From: Citrus sinensis
Taxonomy: Eukaryota; Streptophyta; Magnoliopsida; Sapindales; Rutaceae
Direction of reading: 5' to 3'
DNA length: 64,000 bases
NCBI RefSeq assembly: GCF_022201045.2
Contig: NC_068560.1
Span: 35,489,001 to 35,553,000, forward strand
In this document: positions 51,778 through 64,000 of the stretch, one piece after another
How the letters are laid out: each line of letters starts with the position of its first letter
Numbering within the stretch: position 1 is the stretch's first letter
Program-made: the position numbers and the translations under genes
Notes under the pieces: model-generated
The model's database searches: none
Seen by the model: the letters and a program-made list of their open reading frames with translations, nothing else
Told to the model about the DNA's origin: nothing

Positions 51778-54700
51778 TTATAAAAACTGAACTCTGTTCT
51801 TCAACTTTGTTTACATTATTTTCTGTTGGATTGTCTGATTTACAGCCTTTCTTGTATTTAATTAAATTCTGTGCTGTGTGTTTATTGTCTTCTGAGTTGA
51901 AACTTAATTGGCAAGAAAGCAATCATTTTTATTTTCTCTTAAACTTCTCCGTTTGTTTGAATTTCTTTGTTGACCTATGTTCACTTGAAGTAACATTTCT
52001 TTATTCATAGGCTAACTTTCGACAATAGTTGCTTTCCAGAATTGTAACTCCTGATTTATCTAATGTGTAATCTGGGTACAAAGTTTATTGACATTTCAAG
52101 AAGATACTATTTGCCACATCAGGAAATGCACTTACATGGTACTATTTTTGTACATACTGCAACTGTGTTATGTAAAATAGAAGTATATTGGGTAACACAT
52201 TATTGAAGGTAGTGCATTAGCAGTCCTTTTCTTATTTGGAAAGTTCTGTAGCTTTATTATTTTATAGTTGTTGAGCATAATTCACAATTGGCAATTTGGC
52301 ATCAGTTTAAGAGGTCATGACTCATGAGTTCAAGCTAAGCAGAGTCAGGAATCTGAGGCAGCTAAGCTCGGATGGGCTGTATGTTTCGAACTTCTCTGGT
52401 GATTCATCCTCGGAAAAAGTTTGATATGTGATACAATTATTTTTTAATAGTTAGACATGCTTTGTTGGCAGGTTCCCAGTAAACTGCTTTAGGATATTAT
52501 ATTGAATGTAGCAGGTACGGTACATAAGATGTTTGAACATGGATTCTAGGAGGTTTGATAGCGGTAAGACTTCTAGCTACAACTAAATTCCACGCAATTT
52601 GTGTCCACTGTGAAGGAAGTGCAATTCATAGTAGTTAGGGTAAAAAATTTGACTAGCTTTTCGTTCTGCATATTCTGTTTTAGCCAGCTGCAGTTTATTT
52701 ACACACTTTCTCTAGTTTCTGGGAGCATTTGAAGGAGGGAATTGATTCAACTCCTAATGGCTATCTGATGCTGGTCTTACAAAATGGGAGACAGAGTCTT
52801 CTTTAGATTTTGATAGTTTCTTGTGTGAGATACATGCATCAACCCTGTAGAGATTGTAGCAACAATTAGCTCAGTGTGTTTCAAAATGTGCCTGGTCGCC
52901 CCTTCTATCAAATGAGTTCGGCTGGAGGACCTTATTCCCATTTCAGGTCTACCAGATTATCAGAGTTTGCCATTTTCTCTGTTTTTGTTACTGGAATTAA
53001 GAACTCTTGAGTGATTGATTGTATGTTTATCACCTCTCTGGTCACTAGCTGTATGGTGGCATTGAGGACAAAGGTAGTTCAATCCTAAGTTGTCACATGT
53101 GGTGTTCATTAGTGTATGATAGTTCTGGCATATGATGCAAGAAGGTTAATTATGCAATGGCCATTGGAGTTGATCGGTGATTTTTAGTCTTTGTTTCTCA
53201 AATATGAAGTGCATAATTAGGACATATATGGGTAATGTGTGCACTACTCACGACTTGTCTCTTTCATGTGGAAAAAGTGTTCCCATAGTCATTAGCGTGG
53301 ACAATGTTCCCTGACCTAATTGTTGAAGGGCACTCACCACTGAAATTTGCGAGCTCACTTTAAAACCTTATGCCGGACGTTTTCCTCCAACTAGCCTGAA
53401 AGAACCAAAGCATGAGAACTTGGCCTGTCTGGCTGGCTGGTCACGGAAGCACAGGAAACCCTGGTAAAGAAAGGCTTCCATCACACAAGACTCTTTAGAT
53501 TTCACGTGTTCATCTCCCTAACAACATGCTCCATTGCTATTGTGTTAGTGTACAGGTCTTAGAAAGCTTGTCACGATTTCCATGCCATGCAGCAGCAATC
53601 TTTTACCCAATTTCAACTGGCTTTGAAGGTGTTATAATCACTTTGATAACTGTATTCAAATCTCACGGGTTCTCAGCTGATCTTACTGGTTTTCTAACAC
53701 TTTTTCCTCTCCCGCTCATGCCATGAGTTTGAAGAGTGCTGGTATTGAGACCGACTTCGCTGACCGAAAGTGGCTGACAAAACAATTTGGCTCTCGTTTT
53801 CAGCTTTCGCTCATTTATTAAAATAAGAAAAGGCAAACCACCTATGTAAACGTACATGCCACCATTATTTTTGTTATCTTCAACTTTACCAAATTCTTAC
53901 ACCCAGTCTCAAAAGTACGAGGAAAAAAAATTACTTTTGCACCGAAAGCGAACAACATACATCCCGCCAAAAAACACTACCATTTACTCTTTTTTCTTCA
54001 CGGCAGCAGCATCAATCATCTTTGATTTTGCAGCAGGATAATCGTTTTACCTTCAAACGTGAGTGGTTTTGCTGGCAAAGTTGAAGATAAGCTTTTCCGG
54101 GTAAAATTGAAGATTAATTTGGTATCCGTGCAAGTGTGATTTTACACGGGTGGATTTAATTAATAGTATTACTAGTGTGTTTTTAGTTTAAAAAAGAGTA
54201 GATGGGATGCTTCAGTTAAAAAAACGGGGTTAAATTTACAGTTTTGTCAGCTACATCGGTCAGCAGCTGCGATCTCCTGATCATTTTCCAAGTTCGAAAG
54301 TCCCATTTGACGCCTTCCCACATCCCAGCCAGGAAAGCATAGAAATAAACATAATCCAGATTACACTAAATAGTATAATAAGCCACATATGCTGTCAAGG
54401 TTGATACAGCATAGCATTATTCATATTTTACCACCAAATCAGAGTCGCACTGCTCATGCTGGTCTGTGATAAAGCAATGATTTAACAAAGATATATTACA
54501 AAATCCACAGTACCAAAAGTTAGGAGCCACTAGATTTTAAAGATATTGTATGCAAAATAAGATGAGTTCATAAAATTTCTGATCAATCTTTCACAAAATT
54601 GTGAAGAATTTTTAAGACTGCTTAACAATGCAAACCAACAAATATCTGTATCACCTTCTCTTTATTTTGTATTTAAGATTAAAGCAAGCTGGACCAACAC

Positions 54701-54841
54701 CAAACACAACTTAAATTAAGTTTAAACCATTACATAATGGCAGAATGATAACACCTTGGCCCGGTAATGACGGCTCACTTGCCAAACCTGTCGAACCTCG
54801 TGGTGTCAGCAGAGCAAACCTACCTATAGCCTGTTCTCCTT
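51778..54841. other. Intergenic between convergent genes
   Basis: It holds the 3' regions of the F-box gene and of the minus-strand MPDU1-like gene. Open frames are 67 codons or shorter with no recognisable motif. Confidence 0.5.
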
Positions 54842-56947
54842 TTACTCATCTTTCTTCTCTTTCTTATCTTCAGGTTTTTGGTATAAAATCATCTGACTCA
54901 GGACGATCCCATTCATCAAGGCACCCATTGTAGAGCCCATAACAACTTCAAAAGAATTAAGGACAAATACTTGGGCACGTGTATTTTATAAGCAACCGCA
55001 AAGCTCAGACAGGAAAAAATATGTGTACTGGTGAGGTGTTCATCATTTGTTCAAATATCCCGCGTCTAATTATATAGAAATTAATGCAGCACCAATCATT
55101 AACCAGAAAATTGCATAGTACGTAAGATAATGACAAAAATTTCCTTAGACATGCGAAACTTAAAATTACCACTTCATAGTAAATTTGCTGCAGGTACAGA
55201 AGATAACCTTCTCGAAGAACACATTTAACACAACAATTCCTAATGAGAAACTCATGCAATTAACAATTAAGAAATAGTAAACAAGGATACCATTTGTTGG
55301 AGCTTTTTCTTGGATGCTTGTAAAAACTCTCACTGTGGAAGAGGAAAAAATGATTAGTTCTTCAGTTAGTAACCCAACACTACTTCAATAAACAAATAAA
55401 CTCACCCATGGCACCACCAAAACTCATGAGACATGTCAAGAAGCTGAGCTGTCCGGTACTTTTGTTCTGCAAAATAAATATTTATGAATCTCTAAAATTA
55501 GGGAAGTTCTCTTTAGAGATGCAGTTGGTAATATCCCACTGATTCAGCAAAATGATTCCATTACTTACTTTAAAGTTCTTCCATATTTGAGGGACCCTGG
55601 CAGATAAAAATGTGATATGCTGGCATGCCTGTACAGATCAATTCCACATAACTCAGGCATCAAATGTACAGAAACTTAGAATTAACCACAAAACAAAAAC
55701 TCCTGAATGCTTGGACATGTGCATGGTTGCATAATATTTCCCCCTAGCCTACCAATAAGAATGACACAGACGAAGGCAAGGGACTGAAAATATTTGGCTA
55801 ACGAAGTCTGGAAGGCGAAAGGTGATACTCACATATATAGTTTCAAAAAGAACGGGATTAATTTGACCAGCTAAAATGGTTGGTGCTATAGCACAATATC
55901 TGAAATACCATCAGGTCAAGAGAAAAGCCGACTGTATAATCTTATCCTTGCAGGTTAAAATTTAAACAAAGAAAAACCAGAAGAATAAAGTGATTGGGAA
56001 AGCAAGCAGGATACAGCAGTGCCCTGATCCACGTTGCGGTACCAACTGGTTGTGAATAGTAGTAAGTTATAGCAACTAAAATTAATCCTGCAAACGACAG
56101 GCAAAAGAGGAATTGTGTTAGACACTTGTTCTCAAGGATTAAGCATTGGATTCAATCATGCAGCACAATGTCATGAAGATATCAACACCTCATCCAAATC
56201 GAAATCCAATACTTCACATAAAAGACCCAGCAACATAGAACAGGAACAGATGGATTTTGACAGACTTCTCTTTGTTAAATTTGAGAACTGGGTCGGGAGA
56301 TTCACCACCGTAGCAAATCTAACCTGGTTGTGGCTAACAATATGAGTATTGAACACAGCATGTATGTGTTAAGCCTAATCAGAGTTGTCATTTATTTATT
56401 TAATAATTCATACTCTCTGCATTTTGGAAACACAATTTCACAGGCTTGAAATAAAGAATCGACACAGAAGAATAAAACCAAAATAATAAATATTGAAAGC
56501 ATTTACCTTGGATCAAAATAAAGAACACCTCCCCATAAGCTGAAAAGGGAATCCCTTTCTGAATAGAATACCCCAGACCAATAGTGGCCGCAACTACTTC
56601 AAGCTCGAAGGTAGTGGCGCTAATCCCACTTGCACTTCTATGCTTCAAGATTTTCAATATCTACAATTGTACAACAGTGAACAAAAATAATAATAATGAA
56701 AATAATAATAGGGTTGATGTAGCAGAGCGAATCTCACCCGTTGATGATCTATGGATCAATTTCATATGAAATATTAAAGATAAGAGGGAAGGCGGGTGAC
56801 CTGAGGGAGTTTGACGGTAGTGGAGAGGGCGACGATTAAGTAGCCGAGGACCTTCGAAAGGAGAGGCAGTAAACAATCTTTCTCTGGAAATTTGCCGTCT
56901 CGCAGAGATCCGGTCACGCAGCCAATGTTAATCCCTAGATAATCCAT
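54842..56947 (-). CDS. MPDU1: MPDU1-like PQ-loop membrane protein
   Basis: Eight minus-strand exons: 56947-56801, 56660-56507, 56087-56015, 55899-55833, 55628-55569, 55466-55406, 55332-55291 and 54945-54842, giving 235 residues. It is the plant homologue of mannose-P-dolichol utilization defect 1 (At5g59470 type, about 239 residues), an endoplasmic-reticulum protein needed to use dolichol-phosphate-linked sugars in glycan assembly. The N-terminus [18 protein letters not shown] and the block [13 protein letters not shown] are typical. The two PQ-loop signatures are VKLPQIL (Pro48-Gln49) and RVPQIWKN (Pro160-Gln161). Several hydrophobic helices follow, and the protein ends in a Lys-rich tail ([11 protein letters not shown]), similar to a cytosolic ER-retrieval tail. 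The exon 8 acceptor (AG before 54945) is the least certain border. Confidence 0.92.
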
Positions 56948-58683
56948 GGCCCCCTCTTTTTTTTTTTTTTTTTTTTTGAATTATGGAAAAGTAGCAAATA
57001 GCAACTGCCTTCAAAGGACCAAAGTTATGACAGCACACTCCACTTCTGCACTTATAATCCACTTTCAAGTTTCTAGAAGAAATGATGCTCACGCCACTAC
57101 ACTTCTCGATGCGTTCACTTTTTAAAACACTAAAAAGGACAACTATGATTATTCGGATAAGTGGACTACGATTGCCCCAATGGCTAGCTAATGAGGCCCA
57201 TGGCCATACCTAGAGATTTTATTTAATTTAAAACTTTTTTCCTTCTAATATATTTTTCTTTTTTATTTTAAAAAAATTTTCAATTTTGTTGTAATGCATT
57301 TGGAAGCCCAGGCCCTGCACATCCAAACTCGGATGGGCTTTTCAAAGATTCCGGCTTGTTTTGGAAACATGGGCTTGGGCTTTGCCCAGCCATTTATCAA
57401 ATAAAAATTTAATTTTAAATTTGAAATAAAATTTGGATATAAAGAAGATCGTAATTCGTAATACCCAAAAACTAAATAAAACGTCTAAATGATAATCAAA
57501 ATACCAAATGGAGGTAAATATTGTTAGTTAGGTACTTTTCTTACTTAATTAATTTTAAATATTTCCTTAATTATAAAAATTCTAGCTCTTAATTTCATAG
57601 TGCCTCATTAAGTTACATGTTCAAGATTTTTCTAACAAGTATAAGCCAAGTGTTACCAAATTAAGTTCTTGCTGGGTGCCGGCAATGAATGTAATTAAAC
57701 GGTTTTCCTTCTCTGGCCGTAGAAAATTTTCATAATTCTTTCACATCTGGAAGCTAAAATCATAGCAAGGAAAATCTACTGTGTGTAATCCTAACATATC
57801 AATCAAGACTAGTTTCCTTCGAAGTTCTATCCAATTAGTAAATTGACCATTTTTCTTTCATTGGTCAAATTACCCAATCGATTAATGGCTCTATATAAAC
57901 GAATCATTTCATCTCCACTACGGCTCACACAAGAACAAGAAGAAGCTGTTCTTTTCGTTGTTCCAGTCACTCTTAAGTAGTAATCTACGTATTAAGCGGT
58001 TGTTTTTTTTTTTTTTTTTACTTAATTATTAAGTTATTAATTCAATTTTTTTTTAACTTAATGAAAATTTTCAGTTTTTAAGTTTTTAAGTCAATTTTTT
58101 AACTTTTTTCTTAATCTGAAAAGTCTTAATGTTATTATTAAAAGATATTCTCTGAAATATTCGTATTTAATTACCTAAATAAAATTAAATAATTAGTATT
58201 AATTTTCCATTTCTATAACTTACGATAATATAGTGGTAGGCTATTATTACTTTTATTTTTTATTTTATTCAAATTTGTATTATTTATCTTCACAATTTTT
58301 ATGAATGTTTTTCATATAAAAACATTATAAACTACAATAAAATTAATTAACATATACTAATTCAGAATATAAAGAGTTGTTTTTAATTGAACATAATTTA
58401 TATTATCATAATATACTATCTTATTTAAGTTCTTTGAGAAGTTTATTATTTATTTAACATTTATAATTTATAATTTATAAGGGCATAAATGTAAAAACAT
58501 TAATTTTTAGACTCTTTTAAGTTAAAAAAACTGAATATTTGTTTTTAACAATTAACAAAAAATAAATATATTATTCGGATTAAGACATTCAATTTTATTG
58601 TGATTTTAAGAAAAAAAAAAGGGGAAAAAGCCACCTAACTTAGACATTGGTTTTATTGCCCCGAATTATTGTTGCTTTTGTGT
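56948..58683. other. Upstream region of MPDU1-like gene; orphan TATA
   Basis: No gene seen. A good plus-strand TATA box (CTATATAAAC, 57891-57900) is followed by a leader-like stretch ending near 57990, after which AT-rich repeat-like DNA begins. No coding region follows it. Confidence 0.4.
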
Positions 58684-59333
58684 TAGGGATAGCAATGGAT
58701 TGGATCTGACCCAAGATCCACATGATCTAAATCTAATTGAATCAGATTTAAGTCGGATTAAAATAAATTTGGATATCGATGCGTGAATTTAAAGCGGATC
58801 TGGAGCAAATTTTGATTTATCTTAATATTTAGATTCAGATTTATATCCACTCACAATTTATTTTAATTTTATTTTAAAACTTCTTAACAATTATGTAATT
58901 ATAAATGATAATAAAATTTGTTCATAACATATTAGTGTCATTTAGCATGTATTTAAGAATCTTAAAATAAAAAGATATTTAAATGATAATAAGACAAAAT
59001 TTTATTAAGTGTGAAATATAATTAGGATAGCCGGCCCTTTTTTTTTTTTTTAAGTTTTCTACTCTACAATTTAGCCTCTTTCTTTCTCGTTAGTCTACTC
59101 TCGCTTCTCCACTTCATTTGAATGCTTGGATCAGTCTTGTAATTGCTAGAAAAGTCTCTAAACTTGAGTTTTTTTTTCTATCATTTTCTCATAAATCTTA
59201 TTTATATTGTATAATCACTAATCAACGGTGGCTATCAACTATAAAATAATTATGTTAATTATATATTTAGTTAAATATGGTCATAATTAAAATAATAAAG
59301 CATTGAATATAATTAATCATATTTAACTTATAT

Positions 59334-61060
59334 TGTAACACCCCAGTCCGAAATCCAAGGGCAAATATGTCCACAACTCACATATGATTTAAATAGCTCT
59401 TTACAAACAATAAAATTCGAGCCTCAAATACAAAAGCCAGCGGAATAACTTAAAAATTTAGCCAAACCATCTACCATCTTCAACTTGTCGCTCATCACGA
59501 ATCAATCCTGACTTATAATGAGTACAAAACTCAATAAGCAAACTAGTTTTTCTTATAGAAAATACATACATACTTATACATAATGCAATGGATGACATGC
59601 CATGGTCTTTTGGAAATACTGTAAAATAAATTCATAAAAATCTCTTTCTGTCGCTTTCAAACTTTCTCATTTTCTTTCGATGAAATGCGTATCCTGCAAT
59701 GTGACACTTTGTGCTGTGCGTGACACTTTGCGGCGCTCTGGCCCTCGAGAGGTGGCCCCCACATAGTCTCAAGAGGTGGCCCCCAATGCAAAATCTCATA
59801 AAACAGAAATTCCGTTTGCTAAAATCCACTTTTTCATTCATAGAAAACTCAATGCATTTTCGTGTTCATGCCAATGAACCATCATACATACATATGCCCA
59901 TGTACCCATTACATAACAACACATCAAATAAACACATGAGCAGAGACATATAAATCCATATTCATACATATCAAAATAGGCTTTTCATACAAGTCAAACA
60001 CATATATTATTTATTGTGATTCGTTTTAAAGTCTAGTTCACTTACCTCTTGGCATCCTCATGTAACAAATGCGTACTGATACCATCAACCTAAAATCATC
60101 AATAACGCCTCATAAGATATAATCAAATCTCAATCATAAACTCTAATGCCCTCAAATATATCAATTTAAACAACTGTTAAGCTCAACCTCAAATGTCCTC
60201 AATAATCGGCCCTCAAAACATAACAGTCCATGCTTCTTCGATTTTTAATAAATTATTCTCTTATTGGAAGAATCTCAAATTTTACAGACCATATGTTGAC
60301 ACATTGAAAGTTCATTGATAAAAATTTCATAACATAATTCCTTCCAAAACGATTGAAAATAATTAACGTTGCAGACATCATCAATACTGTCAAACAGTTT
60401 TATGTTTTGAACACACTTGCTTTAAAAATACAAAACAATTTATTTCTTTATCATAAAATCATGAAAATATCCAGAATCATACTAGACATATATAAAAATC
60501 ATTGGTCCAAATTTCATAATTTTTGAAGAAGTCTAGATATGGTAGAAATAATTTCGTAATTCACGTTATTCACTGAAATCATAAATTTCCAGGTTTTCAG
60601 ACTTGAATTTGAAAAAATCATAATTAATTGAAATCTTATCCGATTAACTTGAAACAAGTTTCAAAACGTTCTAGACGATGTCTAGTTTAACATACCCAAA
60701 AATCAGAATCAAAATCAATTTATACAAAGTACTATGATTTTCGTAATAATTCACTGTCAGCATATTTATGTAAAATCTTTGATTTCTATTTCTATTGCAA
60801 TCATGCTTCTCCACAACAATTTAATAGAAACCAATAATTAAAACGTACCTCCAAAACTTCTCCCAACAATAACAACTTGATCCAATGTGTTGTCTATGGC
60901 AAAAACTAAGAAGAAGAAGAAGAAGAAGACTTTCTTCTTCTCTTTTTCTTTTCTTTTCTCTCTTATAATGAAAAAGACATCTTGTTCTATTTATACTAGG
61001 TTAAAAAGGATTACTAAAAATTAAAAAGACTTAAATACCCTTAGGAGATTTGGGGTAGTA
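59334..61060 (-). mobile_element. LTR-like sequence, minus strand, outer border uncertain
   Basis: On the minus strand the segment ends GGGGTGTTACA (at 59334), a common plant LTR terminus. It carries a TATA box (AGTATAAATAG, near 60994-61004), a following GA/AAG-rich leader (AAG repeats near 60908-60928) and a GGTACGT splice-donor-like site near 60845. These are features of a gypsy-type LTR promoter region. No second LTR, primer site or coding region is present, and the upstream border could not be fixed. Confidence 0.4.
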
Positions 61061-61285
61061 CATGTATCTTATTATTTAATGATATACGAATGATGATGAT
61101 GTGCCACGGATATTAAGATGGTAAAAGAAACATTAGCATATTACAATGATCTTATTTCTGCAATTACTTTTGATGGATATTTTATTATCTTTTTTATTTG
61201 TTTGTTTTGGTGTAACAGTAGAAGTTACAATACTTATTAGAATTTTTATACAAATTATATAATTTAATTGTTACCAATGTATTTT

Positions 61286-61610
61286 TGTAACACCCTAGGT
61301 GAATCCCACATCAGCAAAGCACAAGAGAGATGTTAGGTTTACAAGGGGTGATCCACACCTTAATTGGCAAGACGCTTTTTGGGGTGTATGGGCGCCCCAG
61401 GAATAAATTCTTACGGGCCTTATTAAGGCGCAAAACGGACAATATCTTGTCAAGTCTGGGCAGGTTTACAAGGGGTGATCCACACCTTAATTGGCAAGAC
61501 GCGTTTTGGGGTGTATGGGCGCCCCAGGAATAAATTCTTACAGGCCTTATTAAGGCGCAAAACGGACAATATCTTGTCAAGTCTGGGCAGATCTGGGTTG
61601 GGTCACGACA
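61286..61610 (+). mobile_element. Solo-LTR-like element with internal tandem duplication
   Basis: This 325-bp unit starts TGTAACACCC and ends GGGTCACGACA, with a perfect 5-bp duplication ATTTT on both sides (61281-61285 and 61611-61615). Inside, a 127-bp segment is repeated twice in tandem (61336-61462 and 61463-61589) with only about two differences by eye. TG...CA ends and a 5-bp duplication fit a solo LTR or small LTR-type element. Confidence 0.7.
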
Positions 61611-61888
61611 ATTTTAGTCTTTAATTTTGTTTCTAAAAAATTATTGATCTCTTATTATTGATAAAATTCATGACAGATTTAGAATAGATTTGGATTTTAA
61701 TTTTTCTTTTTGGATTTGGAGCAAATATATATATATTTATTTTTTGTTTCGGATCTGAATATGGAGCGAAAAACATGGATTCATGACGGATCTGGAGCAG
61801 TTACGGATCTAAATTTTTATTATGAATTTAGATATGAAGCATAATGAATCCAATTCATATCCGCCCCATTGTCATTCCTACTTTTGTA

Positions 61889-62269
61889 CCTCTCGATCTT
61901 TAGGTAATTTATTTAGTGTTTTGAGTTGGTGTGCTAAGTACCAGTCAATTCACAATTCCACGTTCCGAAAGTATTATTAATTTCTTTTGAATCAATCGTG
62001 GTGGACTGTAATTGATATAGCCTTCTCTAGAGATAAATAAAATAAAAAACAAATAATGAAACAAAAGCAACCAGAGACATAATTGAAATGCTTATAAGGT
62101 TAAAATCCAATAAAATAAATTTTTTAGTAGAAAACAAGTCGGTTGCAGAGTGAGGGGATTACTCTAAACACAGGGATACGACGAGTGGACGTTACATATT
62201 TTTTTAATTTTCCGGTTGCACGGGATACTTAGTCATCATACAATCGCAAGCATTGTGAAATGCAAGAGC
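61889..62269. other. 3' flank of the C2-domain gene
   Basis: Short AT-rich spacer, presumably with the 3' untranslated region of the minus-strand C2 gene. Nothing else seen. Confidence 0.4.
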
Positions 62270-63666
62270 TCAGTAGGGTGGCGGCGGATAGATTCCAGAG
62301 GGAGGACCTGTTGTCATTCAGAGACAAAGAGAGCTCATGTCATGCACCTGGAGCTGGAGGATCAGATTCATGAGAACTGAAAGTCTGAAGAAATGTGTGT
62401 ACCTAGAGGATAATAAGTTGGAGGCGGATATGGTGTTGGAGGATACACGGCGGCAGGAGGGGGAGGAGGAGGGTACGCCTGTGACAATGGAGGATAGCCA
62501 GCTGGAGGGGCGGAACCCGTGGGAGGATATGCTAACGGTTGAGGAGGAGGAGGGTATGCTGCGTAGGGAGATGGTGCAGTGTACGCTGGGGTTGGCGGGT
62601 AAGGAGTTGGGGGCGCCTGTTGATGTGGTGGTAGGACCTGGCTCATGCCGCTTGATGGGGTTGCATAATTTGGTGCTGGTATTGGAGCTAACTTTGCCTT
62701 CGATTGCTGCTCAATATCAAACATTGGTCGATTAATTATTTGGTTCAAATGCGAAATATTCGTCAAGCTGGCATAGCACTAACGTAAGTAAGTACGGTAC
62801 GGATCGGGTTAGAGTTAGACATGTTACATTAGTGGCACTTGAGTAGTGCAATATCAATCTGATTTCCCCCGAGTGTCTGCATCGTATTGGAGATGTATCA
62901 GAGACATAACAATTATGGAAATTGAAGCTTTTGAAAGATGAGTTTTGAGTCTGACCTGCCGGTTTTAGTCTGAAGCGGCCAGGCAGCATCATCAAAACCT
63001 TGGGAAAGGGCTTTGTGAAGTTGGATCCTGTAAGAGGTAAAGGACGCACTAATTTAATCAAGTTGAAATTAGTAATTAATGTTCGGTTCTTATCTAGTTT
63101 CTGATTTGTTAAGATCAGTTGTAGAGGTCTCTGATGATGGCAATTACCTTCCAGAGCCAATGAACTCATCAGGAGTAAGGGTGTGGCTATTCCAGACTAC
63201 AACATTCAGTTCGCGGAGGCCTTCAATGAGTGGCAAAACGAACTTTTCTTGGAAAGTGGGATTTTTACCTCCATCTAACAATTTAATCGGAGGAAACCAA
63301 ACCCAAAGTATATTTCTTAACAATTGAAATATAAATCCAGAAATTCAACAATAATTTATATAAATCATAAGCAACAACAAAACAAGGATCGGTGTTATAT
63401 ATATATATATATATATATATAGATATAGATATGTACCGGTACAGGTTTTTGTTCGGTACTTGGTGCTTCCGTATTCAAGGCACACATAAGGATCTTGTCT
63501 TGATATCCATTCTTTATCATCCAAATTATAACATCCAACCACTGCAAATAAAATCGATAATCAGATTAGCCAAAAGAAAAACACTGTAAAATGCTAAACA
63601 AATCGTATATACTACTAATATACCAGTGATTTCAAGTGGAAGGCCTTGGATTCCAGAGATCGACAT
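62270..63666 (-). CDS. C2-domain protein with proline-rich tail
   Basis: Seven minus-strand exons: 63666-63624, 63541-63437, 63274-63148, 63027-62956, 62876-62828, 62706-62403 and 62307-62270, giving 245 residues in continuous frame. The N-terminal C2 domain (about 9-128) begins MSISGIQGLPLEITVVGC and includes LDDKEWISRQDPYVCLEYG, then GGKNPTFQEKFVLPL, VVWNSHTLTPDEFIG and GEIRLILHY. C2 domains bind phospholipid, often through Ca2+; the Asp positions in SRQDPYV and NSHTLTPDE are candidate ligands, but other loop positions lack Asp. The tail (about 140-245) is a Pro/Tyr-rich low-complexity region with repeated YPP and PPPP and ends SGIYPPPPY. This architecture resembles SRC2-like and elicitor-responsive C2 proteins at plant membranes. 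Intron 2 carries a (TA)n microsatellite. The last exon (13 codons with stop) rests on splice logic and motif fit. Confidence 0.87.
63395..63420. repeat. (TA)n microsatellite in C2 gene intron
   Basis: About 13 TA units within intron 2 of the C2-domain gene, followed by short GATATA repeats. Confidence 0.9.
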
Positions 63667-64000
63667 GGGTCTTAATTCCTGTGAATTTCTGCCAATTAAT
63701 GAAGCTGGGTATTGTCAATTGTGCGACATATATGTACATATATGGGGAACGACTTGTTATTGATGAAGGGTTGACGTTGACGCAAGCCTTTACTCTTCCT
63801 CGCCTCAACCTCAATTTCGATTACGATAATAATAATGGCAGAATCCCATCAACTTGCCAAAGAATTCATGCCCAGACACAGTATTCCAATGATTATAATA
63901 ACCTAGTCAAAGTCTTCCAATGGGTTGTATGAAGGGAACGTGCAATGAAAGTTGAGAAATAACAATTTCAAACATATGGATTACCCAAAGTTTTAATGTT
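63667..64000. other. Upstream region of the C2-domain gene
   Basis: Probable promoter region of the minus-strand C2 gene. The overlapping plus-strand frame at 63636-63932 has no recognisable motif. Confidence 0.35.

Larger units (their letters stand above)
58684..61880. mobile_element. Probable hAT-like element carrying nested repeats
   Basis: The ends are TAGGGATAGCAATGG (58684) and, inverted, TAGGAATGACAATGG (ending 61880), the same end type as the hAT-like element at 27003. Flanks CTTTTGTG (58675-58682) and CTTTTGTA (61881-61888) match at seven of eight positions, with one extra base at the left border. It is 3.2 kb and contains no transposase-like frame. It does hold two repeat insertions with TGTAACACCC ends (59334 onward and 61286-61610). 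Confidence 0.6.

Overview
The window looks like nuclear DNA of a eudicot plant. Genes have several exons with GT/AG introns, intergenic DNA is AT-rich, and the protein repertoire is plant-specific: a CYCD3-type cyclin, a plastid-type phosphoglycerate dehydrogenase, a DCL/DUF3223 protein and a VFB/SKIP2 F-box protein. The proteins and MITE types would fit a rosid such as Citrus, but this is an impression and was not tested. I rebuilt splice sites by eye from GT/AG borders, reading-frame continuity and remembered family structure. Every multi-exon model below keeps frame from start to stop.

Layout. 1-3693: no gene seen. 3694-8953: a complete Ty1/copia retrotransposon with two identical 323-bp LTRs, one open gag-pol frame and a 5-bp target duplication. 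8954-13732: no confirmed gene, but a long-arm foldback element (11393-12231) and a probable minus-strand solo LTR (12623-13098). 13733-17700: a tandem pair of SGNH-type (DUF303) carbohydrate esterases, the first intact and the second a pseudogene with a Tourist-like MITE at its 3' end. 19688-23298: 3-phosphoglycerate dehydrogenase (serine synthesis), then a two-exon gene for an 83-residue hydrophilic protein. 24157-25514 (minus): plant-type L-asparaginase/isoaspartyl peptidase. 25515-37251: repeat-rich DNA, including a Harbinger-like element nested in a hAT-like element with both target duplications visible. 37252-38757 (minus): CYCD3-type cyclin. 40025-40336: a retroposon with 16-bp target duplications. 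43238-46536 (minus): DCL-like DUF3223 protein. 46537-50187: AT-rich DNA and an internally duplicated MITE. 50188-51777: single-exon F-box/LRR protein. 54842-56947 (minus): MPDU1-like PQ-loop protein in eight exons. 58684-61880: a probable 3.2-kb hAT-like element carrying LTR-like insertions. 62270-63666 (minus): C2-domain protein with a proline/tyrosine-rich tail in seven exons.

The genes are ordinary, separately transcribed plant housekeeping and signalling genes. Apart from serine synthesis and asparagine breakdown both belonging to amino-acid metabolism, they form no obvious functional cluster. I found no convincing new multi-gene system. The notable content is the mobile-element layer: a very young copia with unusual LTR ends, nested DNA transposons with exact borders, a long hairpin element, and LTR or MITE copies with internal tandem duplications.
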